35,580 bases of DNA. It comes from Phycisphaerae bacterium (lineage in GTDB: Bacteria > Planctomycetota > Phycisphaerae > UBA1845). This document shows positions 33,247-35,580 of this stretch, piece after piece; within the stretch, counting starts at the first letter, position 1, and every line of letters begins with the position of its first letter. The notes under the pieces are model-generated. The model was not told where the DNA came from, did no database searches, and was given only the letters and a program-made list of their open reading frames with translations. The stretch is from positions 1 through 35,580 of the forward strand of contig JAJDDW010000082.1 of assembly GCA_029260115.1 (NCBI GenBank), given 5' to 3'. A program made the translations under genes and the position numbers.

Positions 33247-35580
33247 TTACGGTTCGCAGCTAGGATCAGGTACACAAGTGCCCGCTAGGCAACCCGTTAC
33301 ACCAAAGCCAAACGGATCACCAGCAAAACCAGCCACCGAACGGAGGATATCACTACCGGTGACAAGCCCATTTGGTATGTTGGCATCGGTATCTATTCTG
33401 GCGATGATCGCGGCATCAGGGTCCAGACTAAAAGCCTTAACCGCAGCCACAATATCACTGGATGTGACCAATGCATCCGGAGCCGTCCAAGCACCCGCTA
33501 GGAAACCACCAACCGTATCACCAAAGCTACGACCAGCGCCAAATTGTGGCAGCGTAGTAGCGATCGGTAAAGCGGCCGAGAAATCGGTACCATTGCTGGT
33601 CAAATCAATGTCATAAGTATTACCTGGAATGACATTGCAACCTCTAACATGCAACTGGGATACAGGACCCAAATCGCAGTAATAGGTAGCATCGCCAGGC
33701 GCTGGCAACGGACCATCGATCAACTTTGCGACCCAACCAGAAGCACCTTTGTTCTCTAACGACGTGCAGTCTAAATACCGCGATGTCGCACTTCCCTGAC
33801 GCGTTATACGAGCCGCAACCGGCGTTCCAGCATTTGAAGTCGCTTCAAACGATACGTAACGATCCTTGGTAAAGCCATGCTCACCGGTTAGCGCTACAGC
33901 CGGGTCTGGACCCGTACTTGGGAAACAAGCAAATCGCACATGTACCTGCGAGATACCCTGCCCAGCTGCACCGTCGTTACCTGGGGCTCCAGCACTATTC
34001 GTTGACCAACCACCTACGCGAATCGTTACTTCCTGATTCGACGCAACATTAAAGGCTGGTAACTCAGAGACAGTACCAAAAGTACCACAAGCATCATCGT
34101 TACATTCAATGAGCGTTGGTACGGTGGCATCATTACCACTTGGACACTCCGTATAGGCAGCCATCATGGCATCATACACACCACCACCACACATCGTTAC
34201 GCTCATCTTACCAGTACACGGCGAAGTGACGTTATACCAGACGTCTGCACGGAATGGGCCACCACCATTATCTGAACCAGAACAGTCGTCGATTGGTCCA
34301 GTATTGTTCTGGAATGGTGGACCATCAGTAGTCGCAAAACGATTGTCCGTACCTTGGATAGCACAATCAAACTGCTCAATAGAGTTCTGACTCATGTCAT
34401 CCTTAATCGCAATACAGTTACCATCGGTACCGCCGCACGCATTCCCTAAGGTACACCAAGTACCCTTAGCTTTAGCACAGTTACCGATAGTATTTCCAGC
34501 AGATGGACAGGAGGCAATCGTGGTAGCCGCAGTATCACAGTCGTCGTTAGCAGGCGGCGTGCAACCGAATGCACCACCATTGTCTGGACAAACGACACCC
34601 GTAAATACGGAACCAGACAGACCGTTGTCCTCTGGACCTAAAATACATTCGAACAGACTGACCTGACTGGTACATACCGGCAAGCCCATGTCATCTCGAT
34701 AACAGCAAGCAAAAGTACCTTTACGCTCGCCACAACCGCCGTCTCTACCCTCATTACCAGCGGTATTTTTAGCGATTCCGGAATCAAGACACCAAGCATA
34801 GTCATTCCTGACTAGGTTGGCCTCAGTATACTCAACTGGATGGCCAGCAAAGAGGTGCATCGCCCATCCATTTCCATCCTCAGATTCTTCCGCCTGTCCT
34901 GGATTACCACCCGAGGTGTCCGTCCAGAACCAGTTCCAGTTACAAGCTTCAGCGGCTAGATCGCCACTACCTTCAGCCAGGATCTCAATCCAGTAGCAAT
35001 TACCTACAGTAAGACCGGTGATCGTCACTGGCGCGGAGTAAGAAGTTGGCTTAAATGCTGCTTGCAAGTCAACAATCTTACGACCATCGTGGGTGATTAG
35101 TAATTCTGGTCCAACCACGATCGCATTCGGATCTGGTATACCATTACCATCATCTTCGTAAATGGTTAGATACCAAGCATCGTCAGGAGGATCATCGTTA
35201 CAGTTCACACCAGCTTCTGTACCACCCCACACACCTGACCAACAAATACGATCGATCGAGCTGGCTAATGGAATGAAATCGTCAGCAGCTCGGATGGCAT
35301 GATGCCTATCTGAGGCGTTAGAGATCGAAGCAAAGTCATTCTGACAGCTAGTGTTCTTATCTAGCGGACAAGCAGGACACGGGTCATCAACGCAACGAAC
35401 ACCGCCTTGATAAACACCAAGACCGCCCGTTTCCGTAGCACATTCCGCTTCGGTAATGCCGTCGCCAGAAGTACCGCCCGAAAGGAAGTCAGTACAAGTG
35501 GCTACACCACCAGTACCACCACAACATGCACCCAAGTTGCAAACACCACTCATGCAATCCAAAACTGGATTAGCAACAAT
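33247..35580 (-). CDS. Large secreted Cys-rich protein with dockerin-like C-terminus, 5' end cut by window
   Basis: The frame is open to the window edge (in-frame codons continue above 35562), so the N-terminus and signal peptide are missing; 777 residues are visible. Visible segments: a Cys-rich start, a beta-sandwich (~40-260) with many Trp/Asp, and a second domain (~345-520) of the NDDCDTA ... ADVWYNVTSPCTGKMSVTMC ... IECNDDACG type found in secreted planctomycete and bacteroidete proteins. Two dockerin-like half-motifs close the protein: TAPDALVTSSDIVAAVKAF and DANIPNGLVTGSDILRSVAGF, which lack some canonical calcium-loop residues. It ends in a Cys-containing tail. It probably works outside the cell with the neighbouring dockerin protein. 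No enzymatic motif is visible. Confidence 0.8.
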   Translation of the reverse strand: MVANPVLDCMSGVCNLGACCGGTGGVATCTDFLSGGTSGDGITEAECATETGGLGVYQGGVRCVDDPCPACPLDKNTSCQNDFASISNASDRHHAIRAADDFIPLASSIDRICWSGVWGGTEAGVNCNDDPPDDAWYLTIYEDDGNGIPDPNAIVVGPELLITHDGRKIVDLQAAFKPTSYSAPVTITGLTVGNCYWIEILAEGSGDLAAEACNWNWFWTDTSGGNPGQAEESEDGNGWAMHLFAGHPVEYTEANLVRNDYAWCLDSGIAKNTAGNEGRDGGCGERKGTFACCYRDDMGLPVCTSQVSLFECILGPEDNGLSGSVFTGVVCPDNGGAFGCTPPANDDCDTAATTIASCPSAGNTIGNCAKAKGTWCTLGNACGGTDGNCIAIKDDMSQNSIEQFDCAIQGTDNRFATTDGPPFQNNTGPIDDCSGSDNGGGPFRADVWYNVTSPCTGKMSVTMCGGGVYDAMMAAYTECPSGNDATVPTLIECNDDACGTFGTVSELPAFNVASNQEVTIRVGGWSTNSAGAPGNDGAAGQGISQVHVRFACFPSTGPDPAVALTGEHGFTKDRYVSFEATSNAGTPVAARITRQGSATSRYLDCTSLENKGASGWVAKLIDGPLPAPGDATYYCDLGPVSQLHVRGCNVIPGNTYDIDLTSNGTDFSAALPIATTLPQFGAGRSFGDTVGGFLAGAWTAPDALVTSSDIVAAVKAFSLDPDAAIIARIDTDANIPNGLVTGSDILRSVAGFAGDPFGFGVTGCLAGTCVPDPSCEP

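Overview
The window looks like part of a planctomycete chromosome (Planctomycetota, possibly Phycisphaerae). The evidence is indirect: two secreted proteins end in IPTL/IPTV-CTERM sorting tails, two others are dockerin-like and cysteine-rich, there is an FHA-GAF histidine kinase and an SPFH/ABC gene cluster, and ordinary housekeeping genes (lpxD, purF, purM) are scattered singly or in pairs. Base composition is moderate, with a few AT-rich spacers. No rRNA, tRNA, CRISPR array, transposase or phage gene was seen.

Layout. 1-1.5 kb: a degenerate HD-GYP protein (minus). 1.9-4 kb: a small coiled-coil protein, a 36-residue single-helix membrane microprotein and a cystathionine beta-synthase (plus). 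4.0-5.1 kb: an A-tract-rich, structured leader, a very basic 160-residue protein with no glutamate, and a strong terminator. 5.2-7.8 kb: a REP-like hairpin, a HAD-fold protein whose catalytic Asp pair has become Glu, and a convergent FHA-GAF-histidine kinase. 8.4-9 kb: an unrecognised gene. 9.0-18.3 kb: a six-gene minus-strand run, in transcription order a polytopic SPFH/HflK-like protein, HflC, a second HflK-like SPFH protein, an ABC ATPase, an ABC-2 permease and a membrane-anchored helical-repeat protein. A second ABC-2 permease lies divergently at 18.5-19.5 kb. 19.7-23.9 kb: tandem paralogous secreted proteins with thrombospondin type-3 repeats and IPTV-CTERM tails. 24.3-25.5 kb: an exported von Willebrand A protein. 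25.6-30 kb: lpxD, a TRASH-like Cys lipoprotein, purM and purF. 30.1 kb to the end: two large secreted Cys-rich proteins with dockerin-like modules, the last cut by the window edge.

The best candidate for an undescribed system is the SPFH-ABC cluster. Three SPFH membrane-scaffold proteins of different architecture are encoded together with an ABC-2 exporter and a helical-repeat partner, with another permease facing them across a shared intergenic region. This suggests a membrane-microdomain-organised transporter. A second theme is sequence-degenerate regulatory enzymes: the HD-GYP and HAD proteins have each lost catalytic residues while keeping their fold motifs. A third is the surface: the secreted proteins at 19.7-23.9 kb and 30-35.6 kb are built for calcium binding, disulfide bonding and modular assembly.
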